IMG/VR virus record: IMGVR_UViG_3300021437_000084
Span: 1-23,433 of that record
Source: a virus
DNA length: 23,433 bases
Reading direction: 5' to 3' (one strand)
In this document: in pieces, positions 13,561-21,556 of the stretch
How positions within the stretch are numbered: the first letter of the stretch is position 1
How the letters are laid out: each line of letters starts with the position of its first letter
Translations under genes and position numbers: made by a program
The notes under the pieces: model-generated
The model's input: the letters and a program-made list of their open reading frames with translations, nothing else
What the model was told of the DNA's origin: nothing
Database searches by the model: none

Positions 13561-14142
13561 TCATGAGGTTGGGTACAACTTGGGAATTGCCAGCATCTCG
13601 ATGATCACGCCGGTTCCGGCGATGTTCGCGGGTGTCGTGACCATCGGGAAGATCCAACGGGCACCGAAGCGATCGCCCTTGATGCCGCTGATCGGATGCG
13701 TGTAGGTGAGCCAGTTCGAATACGAGTAGGTGCCGTCGCGCAAGTCCGTTGCGGCGACACAGGTGAGCGTGAGGCCAGCGGCGGAGTTGATGCCGTCCAG
13801 GCGATCGAAAGGGATCGTGTTGTCGTTCGGGAACGCGTTGGTCACCGGGTCAGGATCGGTATCGGTGTACGCGCCGAAGACCTTGATGACGGGCGATGTC
13901 GTAATCGCCGAGGTCGCCGCGCGACGACAGCGGAACAAGATTCGCCCCACGTCATCGCCGAGCTTGACCCACTGATGCTGCGCGTCCGCCCAGGCGAGCG
14001 GGATCGTGACGTCCGTTGCATCAGGAGTCGAGACTGCCTCGGCGTCGGCGATCACCGTGATCGGGGCGCTCGGGAACGCCAGCCCGCCGTTGTTGTAGCT
14101 GAGAACCTTGCAGTTCAACCGTTTTGGTGCGAGTAGTGTCAT
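13561..14142 (-). CDS. Putative virion protein, 193 residues
   Basis: This is the first gene after the head-module terminator. The ATG at 14142 has AAGGA five bases upstream; a small GC-rich hairpin (14160-14174) lies before it. The product is beta-rich (NCKVLSYNNGG, DDVGRILFRCRRAAT, VIKVFGAYTD, WIFPMVTTPANIAGTG) with a GILFR-type strand layout similar in style to decoration proteins. No family is recognised. It probably belongs to the head or the connector. Confidence 0.6.
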   Translation of the reverse strand: MTLLAPKRLNCKVLSYNNGGLAFPSAPITVIADAEAVSTPDATDVTIPLAWADAQHQWVKLGDDVGRILFRCRRAATSAITTSPVIKVFGAYTDTDPDPVTNAFPNDNTIPFDRLDGINSAAGLTLTCVAATDLRDGTYSYSNWLTYTHPISGIKGDRFGARWIFPMVTTPANIAGTGVIIEMLAIPKLYPTS

Positions 14143-14200
14143 CGGAGTCCTTCACACGCGCGGGCGCCGCCCGCTTCTTGTTCTCTGGTAAACGCCGCAT

Positions 14201-14233
14201 AAAAACCACGGGGCGCATCCCTGCACCCCGCGG
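14201..14233 (-). terminator. Intrinsic terminator of the capsid transcript
   Basis: On the minus strand a 12-pair stem (14233-14222 with 14217-14206, including two G-U pairs) closes a GGGA tetraloop and is followed by TTTTT (14205-14201). It begins nine bases after the stop of the decoration-like gene. This is the best intrinsic terminator in the window, and it separates head genes from connector and tail genes. Confidence 0.85.
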
Positions 14234-14241
14234 CGAAGGGA

Positions 14242-14661
14242 TTAAGGCTGCAGGAACGCCGAGGCGATGAGTCCGCGCTTGGTGTCCGTGTCGGGCGTCT
14301 CGTCCATGTAGAGGTCGGCCCAGACCGCGATGTAGGTGCCGGCCGCGCCGTCGCCGAGCGTGATCGAGACATCCAGCCACTTCTTTGAGGGCCGGATGAA
14401 CCAGCTCACGAAGCCGTTATCAACCGTGGCAGTGATGTTTGCGACCAGATCGCTGCCGGTGATATCGGTGTAGCCGGAGTCCGTGTCTGAGTGCTGGACC
14501 TTGAACGTGACGGCCGCGATATCGATCGCGCCGATGTAGGCCGTGATGATCACGTAGTCCGCGCCATCGCGCTTGAATGAGGCGGTGGCCGCCGCCGCGT
14601 TGTCGATGATTGCGGCGGGCGGAGTGATGCTGACTTTCTTGGGAATCGGAAAATGAAGCAT
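14242..14661 (-). CDS. Head decoration-like structural protein
   Basis: This 139-residue protein lies directly behind the major capsid gene; its ATG at 14661 has AAAGGAG nine bases upstream. It starts MLHFPIPKKVSITPPAAIIDN and has strand-like segments (YVIITAYIGAIDIAAVTFKVQHSDTDSGYTDI, about 36-67, and WLDVSITLGDGAAGTYIAVWADL, about 95-117). The 'VTFKVQHSDTDSGYTDI' text is typical of small phage structural proteins that follow capsid genes. A role in capsid surface stabilisation is inferred. Confidence 0.65.
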   Translation of the reverse strand: MLHFPIPKKVSITPPAAIIDNAAAATASFKRDGADYVIITAYIGAIDIAAVTFKVQHSDTDSGYTDITGSDLVANITATVDNGFVSWFIRPSKKWLDVSITLGDGAAGTYIAVWADLYMDETPDTDTKRGLIASAFLQP

Positions 14662-14700
14662 GGGAAAAACTCCTTTGGAGTTCTGTTGTGCGAATGTGAA

Positions 14701-16194
14701 TTAGGCGGCAGTGGTGAGGAGGGCGACGACAGGACCGGCGACGCGGGAGGCCGCGGTCGCGTGGTAGTTGCCGACGTCGTGAACCTTGATGCCAACGCGC
14801 TCGACGCCACGGAATCCGATTTCGTCGGTTGCCCAGTAGACGTGCTCGGAGCGATCGATTCGCATCGAGCCCCGGACCTCGCCGAACTTGGCGGCCATCG
14901 AAATGTCGCCGAGGATGAGCGGGATCTGGCTGTTCGCGTCCACGTTGGGCATGACCTGAACTTCTTCGACGGGGATGCCGCGGAATCGGAACGAGGGAAC
15001 GCCGTTGAGAATGTTCGCGTTGGTGTCAGTCGCGATGCCCAGACGCTCCACGACCGACCAGTAGAACTGCGAGTGGCAGTAGAACTTGGGAGTACCGCGC
15101 TTCCAGACGTATTTCGGCAGACGGCCGATCATGTCGAGGATGTTCTGCAGCGAGATTTCGGCGAAGGTGTTACCCGCGGCAAGCACGATGCCCGCCTGTT
15201 TCACGCCATCGGCATCGCCCCATGTGCCACCCGCGGCCTCGACGATCTGGCGGAACTTGAAGAGCAGGCCGATGAAACCGCCGTAGGTCGAAGCGCCGGT
15301 TCCGTTGAAGCCCGCGTCATCCTCGGCATTCGAGAAGTCCTGCGCGACTTCGGTAGCGATCTGATCGGCGATGTTGACCGGCGTGTCGTTCAGCAATTCA
15401 TTCGTGACCTTGCTGAGCGTCATGCGCTTGTCGGTCGTGACCTTGATCTGGTCGTAAGTGGGATTGGACGCGGCGGGCGAACCCGATTCGCTGGTCCAAG
15501 CACCGGTCACGCCAGCCGTGCGCCGTGAGAGGTCGAGCGTGTGATTCGTCATCGGCTCGTACTTTGCGGACGCGCGGAACACGCCGTAGTCCTCGACGAG
15601 CCGGACGATCTCATTCGAGAACTGCTGGGGAATGAGCAGGCCGCCGGCGGTCTCGGGGAAAATCGCCATCGTCTTCTTGACGATCTCGCGATCGACTGCA
15701 GCCTGACCGTACATGCCTTTGACCGATGGGTTGATGTCGGCCAGCGTCATGCGGAGCAGAGCGCCGAAGGCCTCGGCCATATTCGCATTCGCGAACACCG
15801 TGCCGACGTTCTTCTGGCCCTTGCGGACGCGACCGGACTTCGCGCGATGGTTGTAGCTGTCCTTCGACTGCGCGCGGTAATCGCCGATGACCTTGATGTC
15901 AAGATCTTCGGCACCGAGGGCCGCCGTGACGTTGTTGGTTTCGCGCGAGCTGTCGCCGCCATTGCCGCGGGCCTTCGTGCCGGCGGGCGCGGCCTCTTCG
16001 GCCTCGACCGTGAGTTCGAGGGCCTTGGTTGCCGGGGCAAAGACCTCATCGATCTTGTGCTCGACGTCGCCGACCTTGATGACATCGATCGGGTAATCCT
16101 GCTCTTCCAACCACTTCTTGACGTTGACAAGCTGAGCGTCGCCCGTGTATCCGAGCTTCTTGAGTGCGTTCAGCACCCGCTGCTTAAGTTTCAT
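14701..16194 (-). CDS. Major capsid protein (HK97 fold)
   Basis: The 497-residue protein has an N-terminal charged, partly helical region (1 to about 135) that probably acts as a scaffolding delta domain. The HK97-type body follows: GGLLIPQQFSNEIVRLVEDYGVFR (about 184-207), WTSESGSPAASNPTYDQIKVTTDKRMTLSKVTNELLND, the FNGTGAS...GFIG turn, and a C-terminal region with FRGIPVEEV, GDISMAAKFGEVRGSMRIDRSEH and RVGIKVHDVG. The prohead protease gene directly upstream fits removal of the N-terminal domain during maturation. The ATG at 16194 has GAGG six bases upstream, but this ribosome site lies inside a long hairpin (16201-16256), so translation may be regulated. Confidence 0.9.
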   Translation of the reverse strand: MKLKQRVLNALKKLGYTGDAQLVNVKKWLEEQDYPIDVIKVGDVEHKIDEVFAPATKALELTVEAEEAAPAGTKARGNGGDSSRETNNVTAALGAEDLDIKVIGDYRAQSKDSYNHRAKSGRVRKGQKNVGTVFANANMAEAFGALLRMTLADINPSVKGMYGQAAVDREIVKKTMAIFPETAGGLLIPQQFSNEIVRLVEDYGVFRASAKYEPMTNHTLDLSRRTAGVTGAWTSESGSPAASNPTYDQIKVTTDKRMTLSKVTNELLNDTPVNIADQIATEVAQDFSNAEDDAGFNGTGASTYGGFIGLLFKFRQIVEAAGGTWGDADGVKQAGIVLAAGNTFAEISLQNILDMIGRLPKYVWKRGTPKFYCHSQFYWSVVERLGIATDTNANILNGVPSFRFRGIPVEEVQVMPNVDANSQIPLILGDISMAAKFGEVRGSMRIDRSEHVYWATDEIGFRGVERVGIKVHDVGNYHATAASRVAGPVVALLTTAA

Positions 16195-16200
16195 TTGAGA

Positions 16201-16256
16201 CCTCGACTGAGATAAGACAACTGTGACGAGTTCGTCAGGGTCTTACCGAGTCGAGG
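16201..16256 (-). promoter_or_regulatory. Long hairpin that buries the capsid-gene ribosome binding site
   Basis: The 113-base gap between the protease and capsid genes contains nested inverted repeats. CCTCGACT (16201-16208) pairs with AGTCGAGG (16249-16256), TAAGAC (16213-16218) with GTCTTA (16240-16245), and TGACGA (16224-16229) with TCGTCA (16232-16237). In the minus-strand RNA the 3' arm AGTCGAGG contains the GAGG that serves the capsid ATG at 16194. There is no T-run, so it is not an ordinary terminator. Translational control, RNA processing or mRNA stabilisation are possible. Confidence 0.75.
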
Positions 16257-16307
16257 AAGGACGGACAAAGCGTCGATCGACGAGCAGAGCAGGCTCCGAG
16301 CCGCGAT

Positions 16308-17063
16308 TTACTCTACCGAAAGCACACGCTTCGGCAGATCGATTTCCAACGGGGCTTTCGCCCCTGGCACTGAAAGTATACCACGATTGAGATGCGTGAG
16401 CCCAAGGGCGATCGCCGACTCGCGTCGAATCTTGCCCTTGGTGACCAGCGACTCGATGAGCGTGATGGATTTCTGCTCGGCCTCGGACGGCGCGAGGATC
16501 GCGCGGCACGAGACGTTGCAGGGCATGGCCGTCAGGCTGAGTTCAACCCAGCGCCATTTGCGGACGATCGACCGGGCCATCGGATAGGCCTTGGCCTCGT
16601 CCAGCTCAAGGTCTCCCCACTCGGTTGCCTCGAAGCCGATCGAGACGCCGAGCTGGCCGCCTTGCTTGATGATCGTGTAGCAGTCGTCGGCCAACGGTGA
16701 CCGCATCGAATGGAAGAGACCGGCGCGGAATTCCCAGCCCTTGCCGTTCGCGGCCGGCCGCACATAGCGGATCGAGCCCACGACCTGGGAGATCCCGTAG
16801 CTGTGATCGGCGTAAAGCGTACGGGTAGCGTTGATATACGTCAGGTCCGCGCCCTCGGGCAGTACGACCTCGCTCGATTCGTCCACGTCGTCGGTCGTGG
16901 CGATGCCGATGATGTCGCGGTCGGTCCCCGCCTCTTTGAGCTTCAAGTGGGTCTGAGAAACGCCGATGGCGCCGACGCCCCCGCCCTTGGCCCATTTGTA
17001 TTGAGCGTGACGCGAGCGAAGTGCATCCTGGAACATGACGCCCGCCATTGCATTAATCGGCAT
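16308..17063 (-). CDS. Prohead protease (HK97-type serine protease)
   Basis: The start at 17063 is chosen for its GGAG seven bases upstream and an 11-base overlap with the portal stop; it gives 251 residues. The herpes/HK97 protease pattern is visible: RTLYADHSYG with the likely catalytic His87, and QLGVSIGFEATEW with the likely catalytic Ser141. The WVELSLTAMPCNVSCRAI segment follows (about 177-194). It cleaves the capsid precursor during head maturation. It lies between portal and capsid genes, the usual order. The C-terminal 40 residues after KSITLIESL are variable. Confidence 0.85.
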   Translation of the reverse strand: MPINAMAGVMFQDALRSRHAQYKWAKGGGVGAIGVSQTHLKLKEAGTDRDIIGIATTDDVDESSEVVLPEGADLTYINATRTLYADHSYGISQVVGSIRYVRPAANGKGWEFRAGLFHSMRSPLADDCYTIIKQGGQLGVSIGFEATEWGDLELDEAKAYPMARSIVRKWRWVELSLTAMPCNVSCRAILAPSEAEQKSITLIESLVTKGKIRRESAIALGLTHLNRGILSVPGAKAPLEIDLPKRVLSVE

Positions 17064-19362
17064 TGGTGTCTCCTGAGTCGAAATCACAGACGCAGTTGGG
17101 GTGCGCCGGTGGATACATGATGTCGCGATCGATACCGGGGAATTCGCCGGCCGTGGCGAACGGCTCATCGATCGGAATCGAGCCGCCTTTGGCCGCTACC
17201 TTGGCGTAGATGTATTCGCAGATCGCACATGGTGCACCGCCCAGGAACCACTTCTTGGTCTTGATCCCCGCGTCCTTCATGCCCGCGAGCGTGCCCATGC
17301 TTGAGGCGTTTGCGCTCTCGGTGCGTGCAATACGCTCGGCCCTGACCGCCGGGTATCCTGAATCCTGAATGTCTTTCGCGATGTCCGCGTAGGTCTTGCC
17401 CTCTTCGAGCCCGATCGAAATCGCCTGCCTGATGTCGTCCTGGGTCTTGCCCGCAATCTGCTCGATGACGAGTGCACCCTCTTGCTTGACGGCATCGAGC
17501 GCGTCGACCGGCGCGAGTGGCGGCATATCCGTCGGGCGCTCGATGTTGACGGCCGTCGCAAACGCCTCGGCCATGTTGCGGTAGACGATCTTTTCGAGTT
17601 CCGCGTACTGGGCTTCCGTGAGCTCGGCGAAACCCGCGCCGATGTCCTGGGTGACCGCCGCGAGCCACCGCTGGATTTCGATCTGCATCTTCGCCGCGAC
17701 GTCCGGGTTCGGCGGCATCTTGTCCTTGCGGCCAGCGCGACATGATCCGCATGAGCACGACGCGCGATGCTTTGAGGCCTGCGGAACATCTGCGACCGGC
17801 GCGGGCTCGGGCTTCGCCGGTTCAAAGTTCTTGAGCGGGTTGAAGATCTCGTTCAACGTCGCGTCGTCAATGGCGGGGAATGCGGCGTGCGCGATTGCCC
17901 GTGCCGTTTCCAGCGGGAGTTCGTTTGCCGCGACCTGTGCGGCGAGCCCAGCGAGTGACGTCACCTGTGCACCGTTCAAGCTTGTGTCAACCGTTGTCGT
18001 ATCGGCGTTCACCTGATCGGTCGCCGCGGTGTCCACATTGCCGGGCAGCGCTGGTTTCTTCGCGTCGGTCGCCGCAACATCGATCGCGGGTGCGTGGCTC
18101 ACGGGTTGCCCAGCGATGCGCGGTACGTCGCCCCCGAACTCGTCGGGATATGGATCAAGCCCGAGACAGGCGCGGGCCTCGTTCAGCGTACGCACACCGC
18201 TATCGGTCTGCGTCTTCAGGATCGTGGACTCCGCCGCCTCGTCCTCCTGGGCCACTGCGTCATACGCATAGAACTCTGTCTCGGCAATGAGCCCCACACG
18301 GCGATGTTGCTCGGTGAGCTGATCGGCATCGCGACACAGGCCAGGCCAGATCGTGATCTCGTTGTAGAACCTCATGGCGGCCTGGGCAGCGGCCAGCGCT
18401 CCATCGTTGGGGTAGAAGATCGCTTTGGGAATGCCGAATGCCGCGAGGATCATCTGCTCGCTGACGTTCTGTCCCGCGAGATACTCCATCTCCTTCGGGC
18501 TGAACCCCAGCATCTTGACGTCAACCGCCTGACCATAAAGCCAGTTGCCGGTGTTGCGCACGCCCCGCACCTGATCGCGCATTTTCTTGACCGCGAGGTC
18601 GAACTGCTCATCCGTCATCTCTTTCGGCAGCGACGCGTACGCCGGCGGCCGCCCATCGTTGTTCCACCGATCGGTCTCGGACTTCAGGGCGCTGCGCATC
18701 AGATCCGCGTGCTGATAGCAGTTCGCGGTCGGCCCATAGCCCCAGAACGGATCGTGGATCGATGCACGGTGCTTGAAGTGCATCACCTCGTCGCGCGGCA
18801 GATCACGCTCGGCCACGCTCTCGCGGCCATAGCGCCAACCCCAAATGATCTCGCCCGACCGCGAGGGAATGACGTTCATGAATTGGGGACGAAGCGTAAA
18901 GCACTGATCGTCTGTCCAATTGTTGAAGGCGTTTCCGCAGGCCCATCGACCATAATGACGCAAGTAGTTTGCGTCGATGCCAGACTCGAAGTCGTTAGGC
19001 TTCTCCAAGATAGCGAGGCCGGGGGAGCTAAATACCTCGGTCGCTTCTTCCGTTGCGTACTTGGATTTACTGCGCGACATCTGAAGGGATTTGAGACTCT
19101 TCGGAGAGAGGCGCTTTCCTTTGCCATACCGAAAGAGCCTGATCTTTGCGGACGTCTGAAATGTCGCGTTCTTATCAGCGCACGTCGCGACCCAGCCAAA
19201 GAGCCGGGCGATGTACTCCTGACCGGGTTTGATCTGCCACTTCGAAGACTGCAGCTCGCTCTGCGTGACGTTCATCGCGACCCACTGCTCGCGCGTCTTG
19301 CGGCCCGATGGGGGAACGGCGAGGGCCAAGGCAGATTGACCGATGGAGCGGATGAGGTTCAT
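17053..19362 (-). CDS. Portal protein fused to a MuF head-morphogenesis domain
   Basis: The ATG at 19362 overlaps the upstream stop (ATGA) and gives 769 residues. Residues 1 to about 400 are a phage portal of the HK97 type (VATCADKNATF near 58-68, then GWRYGR...DEVMHFKHRASIHDPFWGYGP, WLYG, AAFGIPKAIF). A linker with a helical segment LAGLAAQVAANELPLETARAIAHAAFP (about 468-494) and a small CSCGSC cysteine knot (536-541) follow. The C-terminal region is a MuF domain with TESANASS, the CxxC pair 712-715, GGSIPIDEPFA and PPAHPNCVC (751-759). Separate genes in most phages are here one protein, so DNA entry and minor-head functions are joined at the portal vertex. The MuF end is related to the fragment at 1-381. 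Confidence 0.9.
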   Translation of the reverse strand: MNLIRSIGQSALALAVPPSGRKTREQWVAMNVTQSELQSSKWQIKPGQEYIARLFGWVATCADKNATFQTSAKIRLFRYGKGKRLSPKSLKSLQMSRSKSKYATEEATEVFSSPGLAILEKPNDFESGIDANYLRHYGRWACGNAFNNWTDDQCFTLRPQFMNVIPSRSGEIIWGWRYGRESVAERDLPRDEVMHFKHRASIHDPFWGYGPTANCYQHADLMRSALKSETDRWNNDGRPPAYASLPKEMTDEQFDLAVKKMRDQVRGVRNTGNWLYGQAVDVKMLGFSPKEMEYLAGQNVSEQMILAAFGIPKAIFYPNDGALAAAQAAMRFYNEITIWPGLCRDADQLTEQHRRVGLIAETEFYAYDAVAQEDEAAESTILKTQTDSGVRTLNEARACLGLDPYPDEFGGDVPRIAGQPVSHAPAIDVAATDAKKPALPGNVDTAATDQVNADTTTVDTSLNGAQVTSLAGLAAQVAANELPLETARAIAHAAFPAIDDATLNEIFNPLKNFEPAKPEPAPVADVPQASKHRASCSCGSCRAGRKDKMPPNPDVAAKMQIEIQRWLAAVTQDIGAGFAELTEAQYAELEKIVYRNMAEAFATAVNIERPTDMPPLAPVDALDAVKQEGALVIEQIAGKTQDDIRQAISIGLEEGKTYADIAKDIQDSGYPAVRAERIARTESANASSMGTLAGMKDAGIKTKKWFLGGAPCAICEYIYAKVAAKGGSIPIDEPFATAGEFPGIDRDIMYPPAHPNCVCDFDSGDTNAD

Positions 19363-19634
19363 GATTCGCGCTCCACGGATTTCTTAGTTTCGAGTTTGAA
19401 GTATCCCAGCGGCTTAGTCGAATCCTCCACGATCTGGACGCTGCGATAGGGGGCTGCTTTGTCAGGCGTAAACACCATTCCGCTGATGAGCTTCTTGAAG
19501 CCTTCGAAGCTCCACACCACGAGAACTTTCTCTTCTTGCTTCTCGATCCCATTGAGGGCATGCAGAATCGATTCCATCGTGACCGGGCGATGGGTATTCG
19601 CGAAACCCGTTGTTGTGTACGCGTTCGCGATCAC
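19359..19634 (-). CDS. Hypothetical protein, 91 residues
   Basis: It starts with GTG at 19634, overlapping the stop of the upstream gene (GTGA). The product has a helical N-terminal third (RPVTMESILHALNGIEKQEEK) and then an alternating strand pattern (VLVVWSFEGFKKLISGMVF, SVQIVED, LGYFKLETKK). It is translationally coupled to the portal gene. I do not recognise it. An accessory role in packaging or head assembly is possible from position only. Confidence 0.6.
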   Translation of the reverse strand: MIANAYTTTGFANTHRPVTMESILHALNGIEKQEEKVLVVWSFEGFKKLISGMVFTPDKAAPYRSVQIVEDSTKPLGYFKLETKKSVERES

Positions 19635-19834
19635 GACTCACGCTCCAACATCTCGATCAGTTGCTTACGCGCCTCGATCGGTGTGATCTGCCATTTGCGA
19701 GCCGCGATGAGCACGATCGCCGCGTCTTCAAAGATCTGCTCGACCACTTCGATTGAGCAGACACACTGACCACTCGCAACCTCTTCGGGAGTGCGTTCGG
19801 TCAGATATCCGGCTTCGGTCGTGTAAATGATCAT
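19631..19834 (-). CDS. Hypothetical protein, 67 residues
   Basis: The ATG at 19834 is preferred to upstream starts because it lies just behind a hairpin in the short intergenic gap and avoids overlap with the KOW-like gene. The product begins MIIYTTEAGYLTERTPEEVASGQCVCSIEVV and ends in a helical, charged tail (ITPIEARKQLIEMLERES). One Cys-x-Cys pair sits at about 24-26. The function is unknown. Confidence 0.55.
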   Translation of the reverse strand: MIIYTTEAGYLTERTPEEVASGQCVCSIEVVEQIFEDAAIVLIAARKWQITPIEARKQLIEMLERES

Positions 19835-19840
19835 GTAAAT

Positions 19841-19871
19841 TTGTCCCCGCGCCGTTAAGCACTGGGGACAA
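19841..19871 (-). promoter_or_regulatory. Hairpin covering the start region of the 67-residue gene
   Basis: TTGTCCCC (19841-19848) and GGGGACAA (19864-19871) form a perfect 8-pair stem around a 15-base loop. On the minus strand the 3' arm GGGGACAA lies seven bases before the ATG at 19834, so its GGGGA would be the only ribosome-binding-like sequence and is paired. It may control translation or act as a weak terminator. Confidence 0.5.
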
Positions 19872-19872
19872 C

Positions 19873-20079
19873 TCAATCTTTCTTGACAGTGCTCTTCTCG
19901 ATCACTTCGCACTCGGTCAGATCCAGCCATTCGATTCGTGCTTCGTTGTTCGCGTTGGCCTTCGGCGTGACCTGCACGCGATCGGGCGAGAGCAAGTATG
20001 TCACATAGCCCGTGACGACTCCGGTGAAGCCCGAAACCTTGTGCTTGATCGTGTCGCCGAGTTCAATCTTCTGATTCAT
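19873..20079 (-). CDS. KOW-like small phage protein, 68 residues
   Basis: The sequence starts MNQKIELGDTIKHKVSGFTGVVTGYVTYLL and continues DRVQVTP. 'GDxxKxKVSGFxGVVTG' plus 'DRVQV' is a pattern seen in many small phage and prophage proteins of unknown function with a KOW/SH3-like barrel. A nucleic-acid or ribosome-related role has been suggested from the fold only. The ATG at 20079 has AGAAAGG upstream. It is separated from the membrane-protein gene by a hairpin (20097-20114). Confidence 0.65.
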   Translation of the reverse strand: MNQKIELGDTIKHKVSGFTGVVTGYVTYLLSPDRVQVTPKANANNEARIEWLDLTECEVIEKSTVKKD

Positions 20080-20096
20080 AAGGCACCTTTCTAAAT

Positions 20097-20114
20097 CCCA
20101 GCGGAATTGCTGGG
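20097..20114 (-). terminator. Small hairpin in the gap before the KOW-like gene
   Basis: CCCAGC (20097-20102) and GCTGGG (20109-20114) pair around a 6-base loop. On the minus strand the stem is followed by ATTTAG, not a real T-run. It is at best a weak terminator or pausing hairpin, or a structure in front of the next ribosome site. Confidence 0.35.
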
Positions 20115-20126
20115 GTTGTTCCTGAC

Positions 20127-20315
20127 TTAGCTTGTCGCTCCCGGTTTCTTAAACTGCGAGAAGAGCAAAGGCGCGAGCAGCACGACGAACGCCAGCGCGA
20201 AGCCAATGAACGGCCTGCAGTTGAAGCCAAAGCCCCAGGCGATCGCGGCTGACGCCAGCGCGAGCACGAAGAGCAGGATGAGGAGGCCGACGATGTTCTC
20301 TGTGTGTTTCACCAT
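20127..20315 (-). CDS. Small two-helix membrane protein
   Basis: The ATG at 20315 is chosen for its close GGAG and a seven-base overlap with the terminase stop; it gives 62 residues. Two hydrophobic helices (about 8-28 and 34-53) are joined by GFNCRP, with a basic tail (FKKPGATS). This could be a holin, a superinfection-exclusion factor or a membrane anchor. The position between terminase and portal is unusual for a lysis gene. Confidence 0.65.
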   Translation of the reverse strand: MVKHTENIVGLLILLFVLALASAAIAWGFGFNCRPFIGFALAFVVLLAPLLFSQFKKPGATS

Positions 20316-21556
20316 GTACTCCTGCCAACGGGCTCCCACATTGATTCGTCATGCTCGAGCGAAGTTCTGACGGCGGCGGTTCCGCCCACGATGCGCGGCA
20401 TCGGCGTGCGACCCATGCGGCTGAACTTGTGCCAGGCCATTGCGGCCGCACACACGCAGTCGTCGTGCATACCCCTCGGCGCCTCGTAGCGCACGCCCGA
20501 GCGGGTGTACTCGTACTCGAAGAGTTCAAGCTCTGAGCGGATGACGTCGGTCGAGAACTTGAAGCGGTTGGTCTGGATGCCCGCCGCGAGCCCTTCCATG
20601 ATCTGCTGTTTGCTCGTCTGGCTGAACTTGAAGGCCTCGATGCCGAACCGCGAGTTGTGCTGCAGCTCTTCGACGATCGGATCACCGACGCCCGTCGCGT
20701 CGGCAATGGCCGGTGCATCGAGCTTGTCCATGATGCGGCGCTTGGTATCGCCCCACGGTCCTTGCCAGCGATCGAAGTAGCACTCTTGACCGTTGCCATC
20801 GAGACCGATGACAACCGTCCAGTCCTGGGACTTCGCGAGGTCGATGCCGTAGACGACTGGTTTGCCCGGCACGATCGGACCGAAGCACGCGGCGATCGCG
20901 GCCATGCCGAAGGGATTGCCGCCGTTGTCGGCCGGGATGCCCTCGAACTCCTGGGCGAAGACCTCGGGTGGTAGTTCGCGGCGTGCGTCTTCGATTTCTT
21001 CAGGGTCGATCGCGGGGTTCGTCGCTGTCGGCATCCTGAAGCTGGCCCAGTTTGGCTTGCCCTGTGCCGCCCGCTCGAAGAACGCATGGAACTCGCGGCG
21101 ACCTTTGGGCGTGCCCAGAAACCAGCCCTCGCCCTTGAAGTCGGCGAGCGTCGCGCGAATGGAGCTATTCCAGATCTCGGTGAGGGACTTGACGAGTCCG
21201 CCCTCGTCGATGAAAACTTTATGATACTTACGTGAGCGGCCCGGATCCGGCGTGTCCATCGTCCAGCATTCGATAACCCCTCCGCCCATGACCTCGATAC
21301 GTTTTTCCTGCACGTTACTGGCGACGAGCACGGGCGCGAGGATCTTGAGCATGTCGCGCCATGCTTCCATGAGATACTTGTACGTCGGTGCGAACCAGCC
21401 GATGAGCTGGCCTTCGATTGCCCCTTCGCAGGCGAGCACGACGCCAAACAGCGTCTTTCCCCAGCGCCGCCCGCATTCGAGAACGTTGAATCGTTTCCGA
21501 CCCCGGTAGACCGAGATCTGGCCCGCGTGCAACGATGGCAGTTCAACTGTCAGCAT
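20309..21556 (-). CDS. terL: Terminase large subunit
   Basis: The start at 21556 follows GGAGG by seven bases and overlaps the upstream stop; it gives 415 residues. The ATPase part has Walker A GRRWGKT (29-35), Walker B KVFIDE (113-118) and the coupling motif GTPKGR (148-153). The C-terminal nuclease has Asp240 in YGIDLA, Asp287 in ADATGVGDP, and Asp366-Asp367 in GMHDD. It cuts concatemeric DNA and pumps it into the prohead through the portal. Gene order fits: small-subunit candidates upstream and portal downstream. Confidence 0.95.
   Translation of the reverse strand: MLTVELPSLHAGQISVYRGRKRFNVLECGRRWGKTLFGVVLACEGAIEGQLIGWFAPTYKYLMEAWRDMLKILAPVLVASNVQEKRIEVMGGGVIECWTMDTPDPGRSRKYHKVFIDEGGLVKSLTEIWNSSIRATLADFKGEGWFLGTPKGRREFHAFFERAAQGKPNWASFRMPTATNPAIDPEEIEDARRELPPEVFAQEFEGIPADNGGNPFGMAAIAACFGPIVPGKPVVYGIDLAKSQDWTVVIGLDGNGQECYFDRWQGPWGDTKRRIMDKLDAPAIADATGVGDPIVEELQHNSRFGIEAFKFSQTSKQQIMEGLAAGIQTNRFKFSTDVIRSELELFEYEYTRSGVRYEAPRGMHDDCVCAAAMAWHKFSRMGRTPMPRIVGGTAAVRTSLEHDESMWEPVGRSTW

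Noticed and set aside
18094-19449. 451-residue plus-strand frame opposite the portal gene
   Set aside because: It is antisense to a clearly identified portal; long antisense frames are common in high-GC coding DNA and the product resembles no protein family. The same applies to the plus-strand frames at 3632-4594, 6162-7235 and 14653-15528.
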